A DNA stretch of 64,000 nucleotides. Source: Sclerotiophoma versabilis. Taxonomy: Eukaryota > Ascomycota > Dothideomycetes > Pleosporales > Didymellaceae. Below, in pieces: positions 51,958 through 63,085 of this stretch (positions are counted from its first letter, which is position 1; each line of letters starts with the position of its first letter). Location: positions 1,798,001 to 1,862,000 of the forward strand of contig JAAROD010000058.1 of assembly GCA_012274445.1 (NCBI GenBank). Direction: 5' to 3'. Below the pieces are notes generated by a model. It did no database searches, had not been told where the DNA came from, and saw only the letters and a program-made list of their open reading frames with translations. Both the position numbers and the translations under genes were made by a program.

Positions 51958-53990
51958 ATGGCTCCCTCCATGACGAAGACGGTCCCGCACAAGTCGAACA
52001 ACCACAGACGCTATCTTGCAGATGATGCGACCGAAGACGCAGGCTTCACCATCGACCTGAATGGCACTGATGCAGAAGGCAAGGCGCTGCAGACAGTAGA
52101 CACGTCCAACGACAGCGACTTCGAGGGTTTCGGCAGTAAAGACGGCGACAAGGATGGAGAGGAGGGGGAAGAGGATAGCGATGCAGAAAGTGTGAAGTTC
52201 AATATTGAGGAGAAGAAGACGGAGAAGGTCATTCAGCCCAAAGATGCGGAGGAAGAGGAGCTCGAACGCCTGATTTTTGGCGACTCGGCAGGCTTCAAGG
52301 AGGGGCTGGACCACTTCTCCCTCAGTCGCACGGCTGGAATGTATGGCGACGCTCCGGACGAGGAGCAAGATGACGACGCAGACCTCGAGAACGTAGCGGA
52401 CGACAACCTCTTTTTCTTCGACACTGGCCCAGAAGCGGCGCCCGCCGGCTCCGTCGCCGTGGCGAAAGCAGACGAATCCGAGGACGAGGAAGACCAACCA
52501 GCATGGGATGATAGCGACGACGAGCGGTTGGTGGTCAGCCTTGCTTCTGTGCCGCAGTTGAGGAAACTCAGAGAGACAGCGGAAGACGACATGGTGAATG
52601 GCAAAGAGTACGCGCGCAGGCTGAGGAAGCAGTACGAGCGACTCTACCCGGCGCCGGAGTGGGCAGCACACGCAGTCGGTAAGGCGAAGAAGAGGAGACG
52701 GACCATGGACGATGACGAGAGCGGAGAAGAGTCTGGAAGCGACATGGATGTTGACGAGGGAGACTTGTCCACACAGCCTCTGGCCAGGCTACTGAAAGAC
52801 GCAGACATTCTGTCGCGCAACACAGCCAGGGGACCTGCGAAGAGGAGAAAGCTGCAGGCTGGCACAATCGACATTCAGCGGCTGAAGGACGTCTCCAAAG
52901 CTGGTCCAGTAAGTACTTCCTGTACACAGCACGCAACCATGATTTTAACAAATGGCCTTAGTCTGCAATCACCTCTCTCTCTTTCCACCCCACATACCCT
53001 CTGCTTCTTTCCTCCGGACCCAGCTCGACGCTCTCACTCCACCATGTCAACCCGAACCCACCGAACCCCAATCCTCTTCTTACTTCGTTACACATCAAGC
53101 GCACACCCCTCACCACCACCGCTTTCCACCCATCGGCCTCAGATTCGCGCATCTTCTTGAGCGCTCGCCGACGCTATTTCCACGTCTGGAACATAGCAAC
53201 GGGGCAGGTGGAGAAGGTGACCCGAGTGTACGGCCACCAGCACGAGCAGCGCACAATGGAGTACTTCTCACTCTCACCAAATGGAAAATACATGGCTCTT
53301 CGTGGCTCTTCGAGAAAGGGAGGTGGTGTCATCAACATCCTCGACACAAGAACGCTGCAATGGGCTACACAAGTGCGCATTGAGTCGCGAGGCGGTGTCG
53401 CTGACTTCGCGTGGTGGAGCAACGGCAACGGCATGAGCATTGCAGGCAAGAACGGCGAGGTTACAGAATGGAGTGTACAAGAAGGCGTTGTTGGGCGATG
53501 GAACGATGAGGGCGCTGTTGGCACGACAGTCATCGCTCTCGGTGGCAACAGCGGGCGAGATGACTGGATAGGCGGCGATCGATGGGTCGCAATCGGAAGT
53601 TCCAGTGGTGTTGTTAACATCTATGATCGACGAGCATGGAGCGAAAACGCGGAAGATCCAAAGTTGAGCGCGAATGGTGGCATTCCCAAGGCGCCGAAAC
53701 CGTTGCGCGCCCTGGGCAACCTCACCACACCTACGTCCCACCTTGCATTTTCGCCAGACGGTCAAATACTGGCTATGGCGAGTCGATGGAAGAACAACGC
53801 TATGAGACTGGTACATCTGCCTTCCGCAACAGTGTTCAAGAATTGGCCCACAGAGAAGACACCGTTGGGCAGAATCACTGCCGTGGCATGGGGCAGGCCT
53901 ACAGAAGAGGAGGAGCGCGAAGGCAGCCTGGCGCAAATAGCAGTTGCCAATGAGTCTGGTCATATTAGGTTATGGGAAGTAAGAGCCTAA
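51958..53990 (+). CDS. UTP18: U3 snoRNA-associated protein Utp18
   Basis: WD-repeat component of the UTP-B part of the small-subunit processome, required for 18S rRNA maturation in the nucleolus; in yeast its N-terminus recruits the Mtr4 helicase. Exons 51958-52908 and 52962-53990 flank a 53-nt phase-0 intron, giving 659 residues from ATG 51958 (MAPSMTKTVPHKS). Residues 20-250 are acidic and disordered. An ERLIFGDSAGFKEGL segment, EYARRLRKQYERLYPAPEWA and GTIDIQRLKDVSKAGPSAIT are Utp18 hallmarks. Residues about 318-659 form a seven-bladed propeller (FHVWNIATGQVEKVTRVYGH, VNIYDRRAW, SHLAFSPDGQILAMAS, GHIRLWEVRA). The frame is open 21 codons upstream but lacks an ATG. Confidence 0.95.
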
Positions 53991-54467
53991 GGGTGGAGTA
54001 TGATGACTTTGCAATTTGCGACGTCAAAACTCGACCTGCAACAATAAAATCTAGCGTTCGACACCAAACGCCATCGTACTGTTCTCACAATCTGCTTGAC
54101 CCGAATTTCGTACGCGACTTATGATTTTCATTGCACCGAGCAAGTGCGGTCTTGCGCCTGCCTGCATACTTGAGCTGCAATGCGAAAGCAGTCAAATCAA
54201 TCACACCGCATCTCACCTTCACTTTCCTGCAGCCTTCTATGCTGCAGCTGCTCCCGCTTCACTTGCAGCCTCCTACTTGGTGATTGCACCAGCCGTAATA
54301 ATGGCAGGTAAGCTTCTGTCCTTGGCAGACATACCATCGAGTGCAGGAGGTCTTCTACATACCACCCCTCTGCGCTGACGATAACATATGTACGTTCACT
54401 GCATAACAGCCTAACGTAGACATTTTCGCTACCGCATCATATCTGCAGTATACTCACACTACCAATC
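53991..54467. other. Intergenic region, 477 bp
   Basis: Between the Utp18 stop and the next gene on the same strand. It holds an 85-codon Ala-rich open frame (54121-54378) that I do not regard as a gene. It presumably contains the promoter of the mucin-like protein. Confidence 0.4.
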
Positions 54468-57400
54468 ATGGCGAGGGGTAAAGGAAGTAAGAAGGTAGTT
54501 CGCTACCGTCCCAAACCAGAGACGCCAGTCAGAGACCGCCTGCAACGGATGGTCGCCAACCGTAATGCTTCGTCTGAAACCATGGATGCTGATCGACCAA
54601 CGTCTCCAACGACGGTCGTTGATGACACGAACCAGCTGCCATTCACCAACACGATAGGCAGCTGCTGGTACACAACCCAAGCCTACAGCGACAGTCTACC
54701 TATGGACTCCACCGATGCTAATCCGCTTCCTGATGGCCACGCTCCGCCCTCGAAGGAAGCGAGGAAGAGAATCAATGGGCGGGACAGTTACAGCACTGAG
54801 GTCGAGCAATTGACTCTTCCTGATAATGCGACCTCATCAACCATTGACAGTGGCAGCCCTTCTAAACCAGACAGTGTATCGCAAACATCGTCTTTCCAGC
54901 GCATGAGCAACAGTGGCGATTCCATTCCCTTCCCTCCCGCCAAAGACTTGGATGATCACATCTGCCCAACTCAACCATTTGGTGCGGCTAAGAAACGCGA
55001 CTCAGTGTTTTCGACCAACTGGGAAGAGGCAGCTGTTGGGAAGACCGCACAAATTCCAGCGAAGCGAGGTCTTTACCTTGGAGCATGGCAAAAAAAGCTC
55101 AAGACTTCCTTTTGGTTGCTATGTCGAATATATCGTTGGTTACGGATGTCCATTCTCGCAGTCATTCGAGGTTTCCAAGGTTCTCATAGGAACCACTTCA
55201 TTGTAACTTTTGGCATGCTTTTCGCATGCCTTTACGCCGTTTACACTGCGCTGGACTTCATCCTTACTGGGACAATCAAGGGTGTCAATGCACAAGACAT
55301 CATCGAAGCCGCCAACTGCAGCGTTGTCTATGTTACGATACCGGGTCCGATCATTACTGTCTCGCTCATCGCTGCCTCGCCAACGGATCCAGCACGAGGC
55401 ACGTACTATTACTCGGTAATCGATGGAACAACAGAATGGCTCAACAGCATCGCCCCACCGAGTCGGTCCAATGCCTCTATCACTCGCACTTCTCTTTTGG
55501 GGCCGAACGCCTCGTCCCTATCTTCGTTTGGATCCTTTGGGCTTGGAATAGCGACACCAACTAGCATCTCGGAGCCAGCAATCTCGGTGTTGCTGCCACC
55601 TGGTGTCGGTACTACAATCACTAACACGATCACGTCCAGAACTGGCGTCATGCTATCCACGGTCACTTCACTGTCTTCAACAGTGTTCTTGCCTTCTGTT
55701 CCTCGACCCTTTCTGCCTTCGGTGGCCTCGAGTACTCTACTGGGCCCGGATTCAGCGTTGTCTACTGCGGGCATGATCTCAAGTACAGCAATAGTCCCTA
55801 CGTCTTCACCAGTCAATCAAAACCCAGGCCTACCGCTAGGTACGACGGAATCACTCGATCGGTTGCCCAGTATCCCCATTGCGACTGCGCCCTCGACCCC
55901 GGGTGAATCGCCACCCGGCAGACCATCTGCTGTACCTAGCACCGTTCTCATAATCACCAGCATGATGCCTGACGGACAGACAATCTTGTCCAGCACATCC
56001 ATAAGTCTGATTGGTGGATCTTCATTGAGCTTCTTGTCGAGCTCGAACCTGCCTTTGACTTTAAGCAGCTCTTCTGGTGGGGGTTCCTCGGTACTTGAGA
56101 GCTTGACCACGACATTATCGAGCGGACGCTTCACTGTATCGCGTCCGGGTCTCACTACCAGCAGTGGTCAAGATGGTGTTACGTCTACAATCACACGCAC
56201 AAGCTCCGCTCAGGCGACAACTATAACGGCGACAATATCGCCGACGTCGTTCAGCGGTACGCTGCCTTTATCGGCACTACCATCAACACCAGGACCGACG
56301 ACACCTACGCTGGCTCGGTCCTCCATACGCATCTCCATGCTATCATCATCTCTGACAAGCATCTCATCAGACACGTCTAGAATGCTTACTACATCTTCAT
56401 CATTTTCGGCGAGCATCTCGTTCCCATCATTCCCCCCTGGTGTCTCATTGGCGATAAGCTCGACTCCAGCTACCTTCAGTGCGACGTTGTCAAGGGGCTT
56501 CGCGGGTTCGTTGGTATGGCCTTCAACGATGTCAAGTCCGAATTCGTTCTCTCCAACCGTTAGTTTTGCTGTGTCGACAACAACCGGCACTCTACGATTA
56601 CTGCCCTCGGTTAGAACCAATGCTACATCGGTTTCTTCCGATACCATAGCCAGCGTCTCGTCGGTCCCCAGTGCTCTGACCACATCCACGTTGGTTTTAC
56701 CGAGCTTCAACTCTTCTGTTTCAAGCAGTGCCTTGGCCATGCCATTCCCATCTCTTTTGAGCTCGACGAGTTCTGTCATTGTCACATCACCGTTGGCAAG
56801 TTCGGTCATCGTACCTAATACTTCGTCGAGCAGCAGCGCCACGATCGTCAGTATATCGTCTGCAATCTTGACAAATATCACTTCGAGCCGTGTGAGCTCC
56901 CTACCGTCGAGTACGATTAGCTCCACAATTGTACGCCCATCAAGCTCGATTTTACTACTATCCACGACCATGAGCGGCAAAAGCCTCGCTTTCCCTGTGA
57001 CTCCCTCATCAGGATTGAGCAACGCCACCTCGAGTACCATATCTGGTACGATGCTGAGTAGCCTGATCAGTTTCACTCCGTCGCTCGATTTGAGTCGTTC
57101 TGTTAGTAGTTCGGCATCCCCCATTCCTCCTGCTGTACCAAGTGCTGCCCCGGGTACAACTGCTGTCAAGCCTTCGAATAGCTCGGGCACAACCTTTTCG
57201 ACGTTCCTCAACACGTCCACGTCGACTGTGACATTGTCGAATGCGCCTGTAGTGGTCACGTCAATTCCGCCACTGAGTTCCAACGGAACGTCAGTGCTGC
57301 AGGCCCGCGCTCTGATGACACGAATCGTCTCGTATGGAGACACATCTGTCGTTTTTGTCTTTCCCACCCCAAGTATTGTAACGACTCAGACGTTCTGGAC

Positions 57401-58235
57401 AGGAACATACCCCACGGTTACTGGCCCAGAGCCTTCTGATCTGCAGACAATACCACTTAGCACGAGATCAATTCGCCAGAGTCCACTGTCAGAGCTGCCC
57501 TCATTTGAGATGTTCACGACACGGAGCAGCTTCAGGACTATCGTCAACGCTATCGCTCGCGCCGCAGCGATACCAACACAGACAGAGGGGCTTCCCGAGG
57601 CAGAAGCTACACACTGTGGAGAATCGGGCAACTTCACGCTGTCCTTTGACGATACTACAGTCGGACCTAACGAGAGCAATCTACTGGTAGTTCATGGGTT
57701 GAAGAACCCTTACCACCACCTCTTTTACGCAAACGGTTACACGTACGTCCCCGACAAATGGGAACCGTACCCGGCAATGTCGCAGCCCAACATCGCCATG
57801 TTCCTACCCTTGACCGGACGGCTTCTGCCAAACACGCCTGTTGCTGGCACACTGCTACCGGGCGAGCTTGGAGCGGGACCACGTGCGTCAGTGACAGCGT
57901 ACTGGTTCAACGCATACTCGGGCTACTTTGGCTGCGCGCTCAGCGGCCTCACGGCTTGCACGCTGCGTATATCAGGATACCGGTACGATGCAGTGCTGAA
58001 GCAGGAGGTTGTCGTTGCTGAACAGAACGTCACACTGGCAGCGTGCTGGGCATACATGAATTGCCGGCTGACACAAGTCTTCTTCAACGATGACTTCAGG
58101 GCGCTCTCAGGCATCCAGTTCAACGCGTATACGTACAATCTGGGGATTCCGCAGGTGCACATGATGGATGATTTGCAGATGGAATGGTACAACAGCACGT
58201 GTTCGGCGGGTATACTGAGGATTGGGCATATGTAG
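54468..58235 (+). CDS. Large mucin-like type II membrane protein with conserved C-terminal ectodomain
   Basis: 1255 residues, one exon. The cytoplasmic N-terminus (1-240) starts MARGKGSKKVVRYRPKPE and is hydrophilic. A single membrane segment at about 243-265 (FIVTFGMLFACLYAVYTALDFIL) is preceded by basic residues, so the C-terminus faces outward. Residues about 290-980 are a Ser/Thr-rich stalk, surely heavily O-mannosylated. Residues about 1045-1255 form a cysteine-containing globular domain: CGESGNFTLSFDDT, NPYHHLFYANGYTYVP, SGYFGCALSGLTACTLRISGY, FNDDFRALSGIQFNAYTYNL, with NVT and NST sequons. From memory this C-terminal domain recurs in Pezizomycotina surface proteins and may be DUF7371; that name is uncertain. 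Likely a cell-surface stalked protein; no catalytic motif. Confidence 0.8.
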   Translation: MARGKGSKKVVRYRPKPETPVRDRLQRMVANRNASSETMDADRPTSPTTVVDDTNQLPFTNTIGSCWYTTQAYSDSLPMDSTDANPLPDGHAPPSKEARKRINGRDSYSTEVEQLTLPDNATSSTIDSGSPSKPDSVSQTSSFQRMSNSGDSIPFPPAKDLDDHICPTQPFGAAKKRDSVFSTNWEEAAVGKTAQIPAKRGLYLGAWQKKLKTSFWLLCRIYRWLRMSILAVIRGFQGSHRNHFIVTFGMLFACLYAVYTALDFILTGTIKGVNAQDIIEAANCSVVYVTIPGPIITVSLIAASPTDPARGTYYYSVIDGTTEWLNSIAPPSRSNASITRTSLLGPNASSLSSFGSFGLGIATPTSISEPAISVLLPPGVGTTITNTITSRTGVMLSTVTSLSSTVFLPSVPRPFLPSVASSTLLGPDSALSTAGMISSTAIVPTSSPVNQNPGLPLGTTESLDRLPSIPIATAPSTPGESPPGRPSAVPSTVLIITSMMPDGQTILSSTSISLIGGSSLSFLSSSNLPLTLSSSSGGGSSVLESLTTTLSSGRFTVSRPGLTTSSGQDGVTSTITRTSSAQATTITATISPTSFSGTLPLSALPSTPGPTTPTLARSSIRISMLSSSLTSISSDTSRMLTTSSSFSASISFPSFPPGVSLAISSTPATFSATLSRGFAGSLVWPSTMSSPNSFSPTVSFAVSTTTGTLRLLPSVRTNATSVSSDTIASVSSVPSALTTSTLVLPSFNSSVSSSALAMPFPSLLSSTSSVIVTSPLASSVIVPNTSSSSSATIVSISSAILTNITSSRVSSLPSSTISSTIVRPSSSILLLSTTMSGKSLAFPVTPSSGLSNATSSTISGTMLSSLISFTPSLDLSRSVSSSASPIPPAVPSAAPGTTAVKPSNSSGTTFSTFLNTSTSTVTLSNAPVVVTSIPPLSSNGTSVLQARALMTRIVSYGDTSVVFVFPTPSIVTTQTFWTGTYPTVTGPEPSDLQTIPLSTRSIRQSPLSELPSFEMFTTRSSFRTIVNAIARAAAIPTQTEGLPEAEATHCGESGNFTLSFDDTTVGPNESNLLVVHGLKNPYHHLFYANGYTYVPDKWEPYPAMSQPNIAMFLPLTGRLLPNTPVAGTLLPGELGAGPRASVTAYWFNAYSGYFGCALSGLTACTLRISGYRYDAVLKQEVVVAEQNVTLAACWAYMNCRLTQVFFNDDFRALSGIQFNAYTYNLGIPQVHMMDDLQMEWYNSTCSAGILRIGHM

Positions 58236-59289
58236 GGTTCTGGTTGGTGGCCACTTGTCGCTGGTGGAGAATGCTGTGACGCGGATGGCGTGGTATGCAG
58301 AATATTTAGTATATGTAGAAGCAGGGTATACTTAGCAATTAGTGTAGTCTACGTAGCAGTCATCAGAAGGTCTAAAACTATGGCATCTCTACATGTTCCT
58401 AGGTGATGTGCAGTGGTGATGCAGGTGGCGCAGGTGATGCAGATGACTTTACAGTAGGAAGCTCGTGACCTGGAGGGCGTCCCTGAGACAGCATCGTAGA
58501 TAAGGAACGAGGAACGGCGCGCAGCCAACCAGAGACTCGACGCGTTGTGGTCCAGATGTTGGTTTCTGCCTTGGCGGCGTCCTCGTGATATGCATCGTCT
58601 CGGCTCGCGTGATGCATCGTCAGGTGCGGGACCCTGACGAGACTTGTAGCTCGAGCGTGCAAATGGGTGTGTCGTCATTTCAAGTTGTCGATATACTTGC
58701 CATCTCGTGCGCGCTCCTATTGCCTGCGCGACTACATGCCAACATGCTGCGAATGTGCTGCGAGTGCTGCGAGTGCTGCAAGTGCTGCGAATGTGCTGCA
58801 AACATGCTGCGAATGTGCTGCAAACATGCTGCGAATGTGCTGCAAACATGCTGCGAACATGGTCTCGTGCTTGGAAGTACTCTGAGTAGGACTGCGTGGG
58901 TGTGAAGGCTGGATGTATTGTACAGCTACTACTAGACTACCGGGAGACTAGACAACCAACACCGAGCGAGGCGCAGGACCAGCTGTGTGCTAGACGCTCG
59001 GTCCGCTGCACGCCCGAAGCCGCAGTTTTCCGCGCTAAGCCACGTGCAGGGCAGGCGGACCGACTGTCGCCATCGGCGGGTGATCTCAGTCTCTCACTCG
59101 GCGTTCTGGGCTCCGAGCTCGAGGTGGTGTTAGCTGCGCTCGTGCTGCCTTTGCTCCAACACGACTGATACAGGTGCTCTGCTGGCTTGCGCTCTCTGCT
59201 GGTTGCGCTCTCTGCTCAATACACCACTCCTCGCACCACTGCACGCACTTTGGTCAGGGCAGGCTCCATCGGGACCAAGGCATGTGACC
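58236..59289. other. Intergenic region with a minisatellite, about 1 kb
   Basis: Contains the 22-bp repeat at 58741-58860 and the promoter of the CCCH protein gene. Open frames across the repeat on both strands are products of its periodicity. Confidence 0.5.
58741..58860. repeat. Minisatellite, 22-bp unit aaacatgctgcgaatgtgctgc
   Basis: Two full 22-bp units start at 58800 and 58822, with partial units at 58741 and 58844. Between them are shorter 9-bp variants (tgctgcgag, tgctgcaag). The unit is built from a tgctgc core. Because it is strongly TGCTGC-periodic, it reads as Cys-rich peptide on one strand and as a CSTRST-type repeat on the other. Confidence 0.85.
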
Positions 59290-61387
59290 ATGTCCGCCGC
59301 ATTTGCGCCCACGCCCAGCAGCCATCCGAGCGCAGAGGCCGACTCGCTGCCCCACTACGAAGTGCCCCCACCAACGTCGCATCTCCAGGACGGCGCCTTT
59401 GCGCAGCAGCTGCACCCGCGCACCACCGCATACGCCTCGAGTCCCCCGCACACGACACCGGCACCAGCCCGCGCGCGACCTCCAGCTCCCCACGGCGGCA
59501 TGGCGAGCGCAAATGGCAACGGGCAGCCCATGGCGGTGCCCGGCGGGCGCGTCAACGGGCACGGCAACGGCGCCCACCTGCGCGAGATGGGCTTTGCAGG
59601 CCCGCGCAGCCCGCCCAACAACAAGAGTAGGCCAGCCCGCGAGCGTGCGCGCTGGACGGCAGCTGCTGACCGCGACAGGCACCTCCCACGTCCCGTGCAA
59701 GTTCTACCGCCAAGGCGCCTGCCAGGCGGGCAAGGCCTGTCCGTTCCTGCACTCGGACGAGCCTGTGACGGAGCGCGCGCCCTGCAAGTACTTCACCAAG
59801 GCAAGACCACCCGCGCCAGCTCCTCTGCTGGCTCCTGTGCTGACTCCCGCCTAGGGCAACTGCAAGTTCGGCCACAAGTGCGCCCTCGCCCACATCCTGC
59901 CCAACGGCCATGTCGTCAACGCCAACATGGGCCGAGCCCACTTCGGCCGCGTCAACATCCACAACCAAGACCCGCCCATCAACAGCTCGCTGCTGACCAT
60001 GCAGGCGCACATGGCCCCCCTGCAGCCCGGCTACCAGTACCCCCTCCAGGACGACCCCTACGCCATGCCCAAGTCCCAGTACGACATGATCCCCACCATC
60101 GACACCACCTTCTCCGCCCACCCCGCCTCCAACTACGGCTCGCCGCCCAACGACAGCGCCCGCCTGCCCCTGTCGCCCGTGCAGAAGGGCCTGACCGTCA
60201 TGGACGTCCCGCTGCCCGCCTCGTTCGACAGCCAGGGCATCTCCCACATGGCACGCTACGGCCCCATCGCCTCCTCGGTCCCCGCCAAGTTCCTGGCCGG
60301 CTCGCCGCCCTCCTCCTACCACGCCGACTCGTCTGCCCTGCGCAATCTCCACGACTCCGCCTTCGGCCACGGCTCGAGAAGCAGGCCGGCCCTGGGCACC
60401 TCGCCGCCAGACTCGGTTGACCCGCCGGCGGGGAGGAGGATGCTGCACTCGGAGCTCGCCGCGAGCCGCGCGAGAAACCTCATGTCCTCGAGCGTCGGCG
60501 CCCGGCCCACATACAAGGACGAAGAGTGGGACGACGCGGACATGGTCGGCAAGTTCGAGGAGGACCTCCTGCCCCATTCGCTGAGCGACCTGCTCACCCC
60601 GCAAGAGAAGATGCGCCGCTTCTCACGCGACCAGGGCGACGGCGAGAGCGCCTCCTTCTCCCAGCCTCTGTCCATGTCGCGACTAGGAGCCTCGCCCACA
60701 GCCTCAGACATGCGATACGGATCGCCTTCCGCAGCCACCGCATCACCCTCACGCTTCCAGTCGCTGTGGGGCAAATCACGCCCCATGAACGACAACTTTG
60801 AATCCGGCTCCCTCCCCGGCGCTTCAGCATTCGGCCACGTCGGTTCTCCCCTCCGCAACTCGAGTCTCCACCCCGGAGCCTCCCCGTCGCTCCGCGCCAT
60901 CAACCGCCCCACCTCCGGCGACTCAAGCCCCTTCGTCTCCTCGCCACCCCGCCAAGCATCGATGAGCATGATCAGCCAGCAGCTCCAACGCACGCGCCTG
61001 TCGTCTCGCGAGGAAGTCCCAGGACTGACCAGCACACCAACCTCGAACCCGCAACACCCAGGCATCAACCGCCTTACCTCTGGCTCCAGCATCGGCAGCC
61101 CCAGCGGCCGTCTCGGGAACCTGGATCGCACCGTCAGCAGCAGCAGCATCAACCGCGAGCGCATTGAAGAAGAGCAGGGCCTGTTCAGCATGGAGGAAGA
61201 GGATGATGTGAAGAAGAGCCAGGACGGCGCGAGTACGACGAGCAGCACGAGCAACAAGAGACTGAGCGGCCTGAGCTGGGGGAGCGGCGGGAAGGGGAGT
61301 CCGAATCTCGCGCCTGTTGGCGGGCAGAAGAGTACGCTAAGTGGGTTGGGGAGGGGAGCCGGAGCGTGGGGTAGCAGCAATGCATGA
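59290..61387 (+). CDS. CCCH zinc-finger protein (Lee1/Cps3-like)
   Basis: Nucleic-acid-binding protein with two tandem CCCH fingers. Exons 59290-59626, 59679-59800 and 59855-61387 give 663 residues. Finger 1 (CKFYRQGACQAGKACPFLH, residues 119-137) and finger 2 (CKYFTKGNCKFGHKCALAH, 148-166) are both C-x7-C-x5-C-x3-H. Intron 1 is a 52-nt GT-AG intron. Intron 2 (59801-59854) starts GCAAGA and ends cctag: a GC-AG intron inside finger 2. Skipping it would introduce a stop. Residues 1-110 are Pro/Ala/His-rich; residues 170-663 are Ser/Pro-rich and disordered (SLSDLLTPQEKMRRFSRDQG, GLFSMEEEDDVKK). The design matches the fungal Lee1/Cps3 group, probably mRNA or DNA regulators; the role is not established here. 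GC-rich codons. Confidence 0.88.
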
Positions 61388-61810
61388 GGACAAGGATGAA
61401 CCGTCGGGCATCATGGCGATGATGCAGACCAGCATTTCCACGCGGACACAAAAGTTGGCATCTTCCCTCATTTACACAACATTTCGAAAAGTTCAGCAAG
61501 AAACAGCGAGCTTGCATCCTGGGCGTTCCCCGCATCATCACGGACACAAAAAGCACTCTGGGCCTCGGCCTTTTCTTTTCTTTTCTTTTCCTTTTTATTG
61601 ATTTCTTTTCTCTTTCCAAATGCTCCCGTTCGCATACCCATCCCTGCGACACGCCTTTTTTGCGTTTTGTTTCTTTCTAGACTGCACAATCTTTTTACGC
61701 TGCCGGCATGGCCATGGGTGGGTGGGGATCTACTGGGCTGTGTAACAAGGTCTTCTGCGGGCTTCTGCGGGCATCTACGGACATATGCTGCGATGGTTTT
61801 ACTGTACATG

Positions 61811-61944
61811 TAGTAGGTAGTAGGTAGTAGGTGGGTTGCATGGCTTGGTATACTACGTATAGATGGTAATCACTTTTTTTCTCTTTTATTCTGTTTCTAT
61901 TGCAGTGATCTGGTTTGATCTGGTTTGATTTGATCTGATTTGAT
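61811..61944. repeat. TAGTAGG and TGATCTGGTT-type short tandem repeats
   Basis: Three exact TAGTAGG heptamers lie at 61811-61831, followed 75 bp later by an imperfect array of tgatctggttt/tgatttgatc units at 61907-61944. Confidence 0.7.
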
Positions 61945-63038
61945 ACTCTGAACTCAGATGCTCGGATTGGATCGGACTGACTGAGTCTCAAACTCGAATA
62001 ACAGGTATTCGAACTCGAATTAACAGGAATTGACAAGAACAGGCTAAGACTGGAACCAACTGAAATTGAAACTCGAACTGGAATTGGAATTGTTTACTCA
62101 CTGAGTGGATGTGTATAGCATCACTACATTCGGATTGAATGCGGCGTTGTTATATTTTCACTTTCTTATTGATTGACATTGATATGGTATAGCTGATCAT
62201 TATAGATTCTCTAAAAGTATATAACCTACTATTTGCGTAGGTTTTCCGCTTCTTCTTCCAGGGCTGTTAAACTCACATAGTCACCCTCTGTCTCTGCGCC
62301 AATTCGTCATACTAGTGCTATATTCGTACTTATCCTCACGCTCACTGTTCATACACTCATCCCTACATCCATCCATCCATCAATTCACACGACAAGCTGG
62401 CCGCTCGCCATTAATTTGTCCCGTGCAAGGTAGTATACGTGCTCTGATCATACCTATTTATTGCAGTGGATATGGCATCTACCGCACTGTAGATATATGT
62501 TCTTTGCGGTGAGATCTACCATGTACCATCTTCTACTATTCCTGACAAATATAGACTGCATAGATATGCACAACGCCCTAAATAACTACTCTAAGACGAA
62601 GAGTATAGCTGTAGAGCAGGCCATAACACTCAGTCCAAGCCCGAGCATAAAGAATAAGTACGGCTGCGACTGAGACGTCTAAACTACTGCTTGCAATTTG
62701 TATTTGCCGTCATTTGTCCTCCCAGATTCCACTGTTATCGTCAGGCATGTTGGAAGATGAAGGCCGGAACTCTCACTGAGACACAACATTTCCATAACAC
62801 TATCCAGCACCTGACCTGGAAACATAAGGACAAGTAGATAATAGACGGCAGTGATACCATAGGCTTTATATTCTGGTCGGTGTGTGTTGGTAATTTCCAG
62901 CTCAAAACGTGGTTGGTATTTAGGTCTTTCTAGTACCCTCGTTATCTGACAATGCACAGACACAGAGCCCTTCGAAGAAACCCTCCTCGCCTTCCGCAGA
63001 GGCTCAACGGAGAATTCTGAAGCAAAGCTGCAAAACAC

Positions 63039-63085
63039 CCCCCCGCATATGCCTGCGAGCAGATACACGAAGGGGGGGGGGGGGG
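63039..63085. repeat. C7 and G14 homopolymers as a short inverted repeat
   Basis: A C7 run (63039-63045) and a G14 run (63072-63085) lie 26 bp apart and could pair as a hairpin or form G-rich secondary structure. No gene is assigned nearby. Confidence 0.6.

Noticed and set aside
51898..52671. 257-codon minus-strand frame opposite Utp18
   Set aside because: Antisense of the acidic Utp18 N-terminal region (GAN codons read as Leu/Val/Phe). It only mimics a hydrophobic protein.
56210..57367. 385-codon open frame on the minus strand inside the mucin-like gene
   Set aside because: It mirrors the Ser/Thr-rich stalk: TCN and AGC codons give a stop-free antisense frame rich in Val, Glu and Asp. No domain and no splice signals.
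59552..61380. Two long minus-strand frames (350 and 354 codons) opposite the CCCH gene
   Set aside because: Both are antisense to GC-rich coding exons. Composition is Arg/Gly/Leu/Ser-rich and no motif is present.
62679..63068. 129-codon minus-strand frame in the right end
   Set aside because: The sequence reads plausibly but matches no family I know, and it begins beside homopolymers. Evidence is insufficient.
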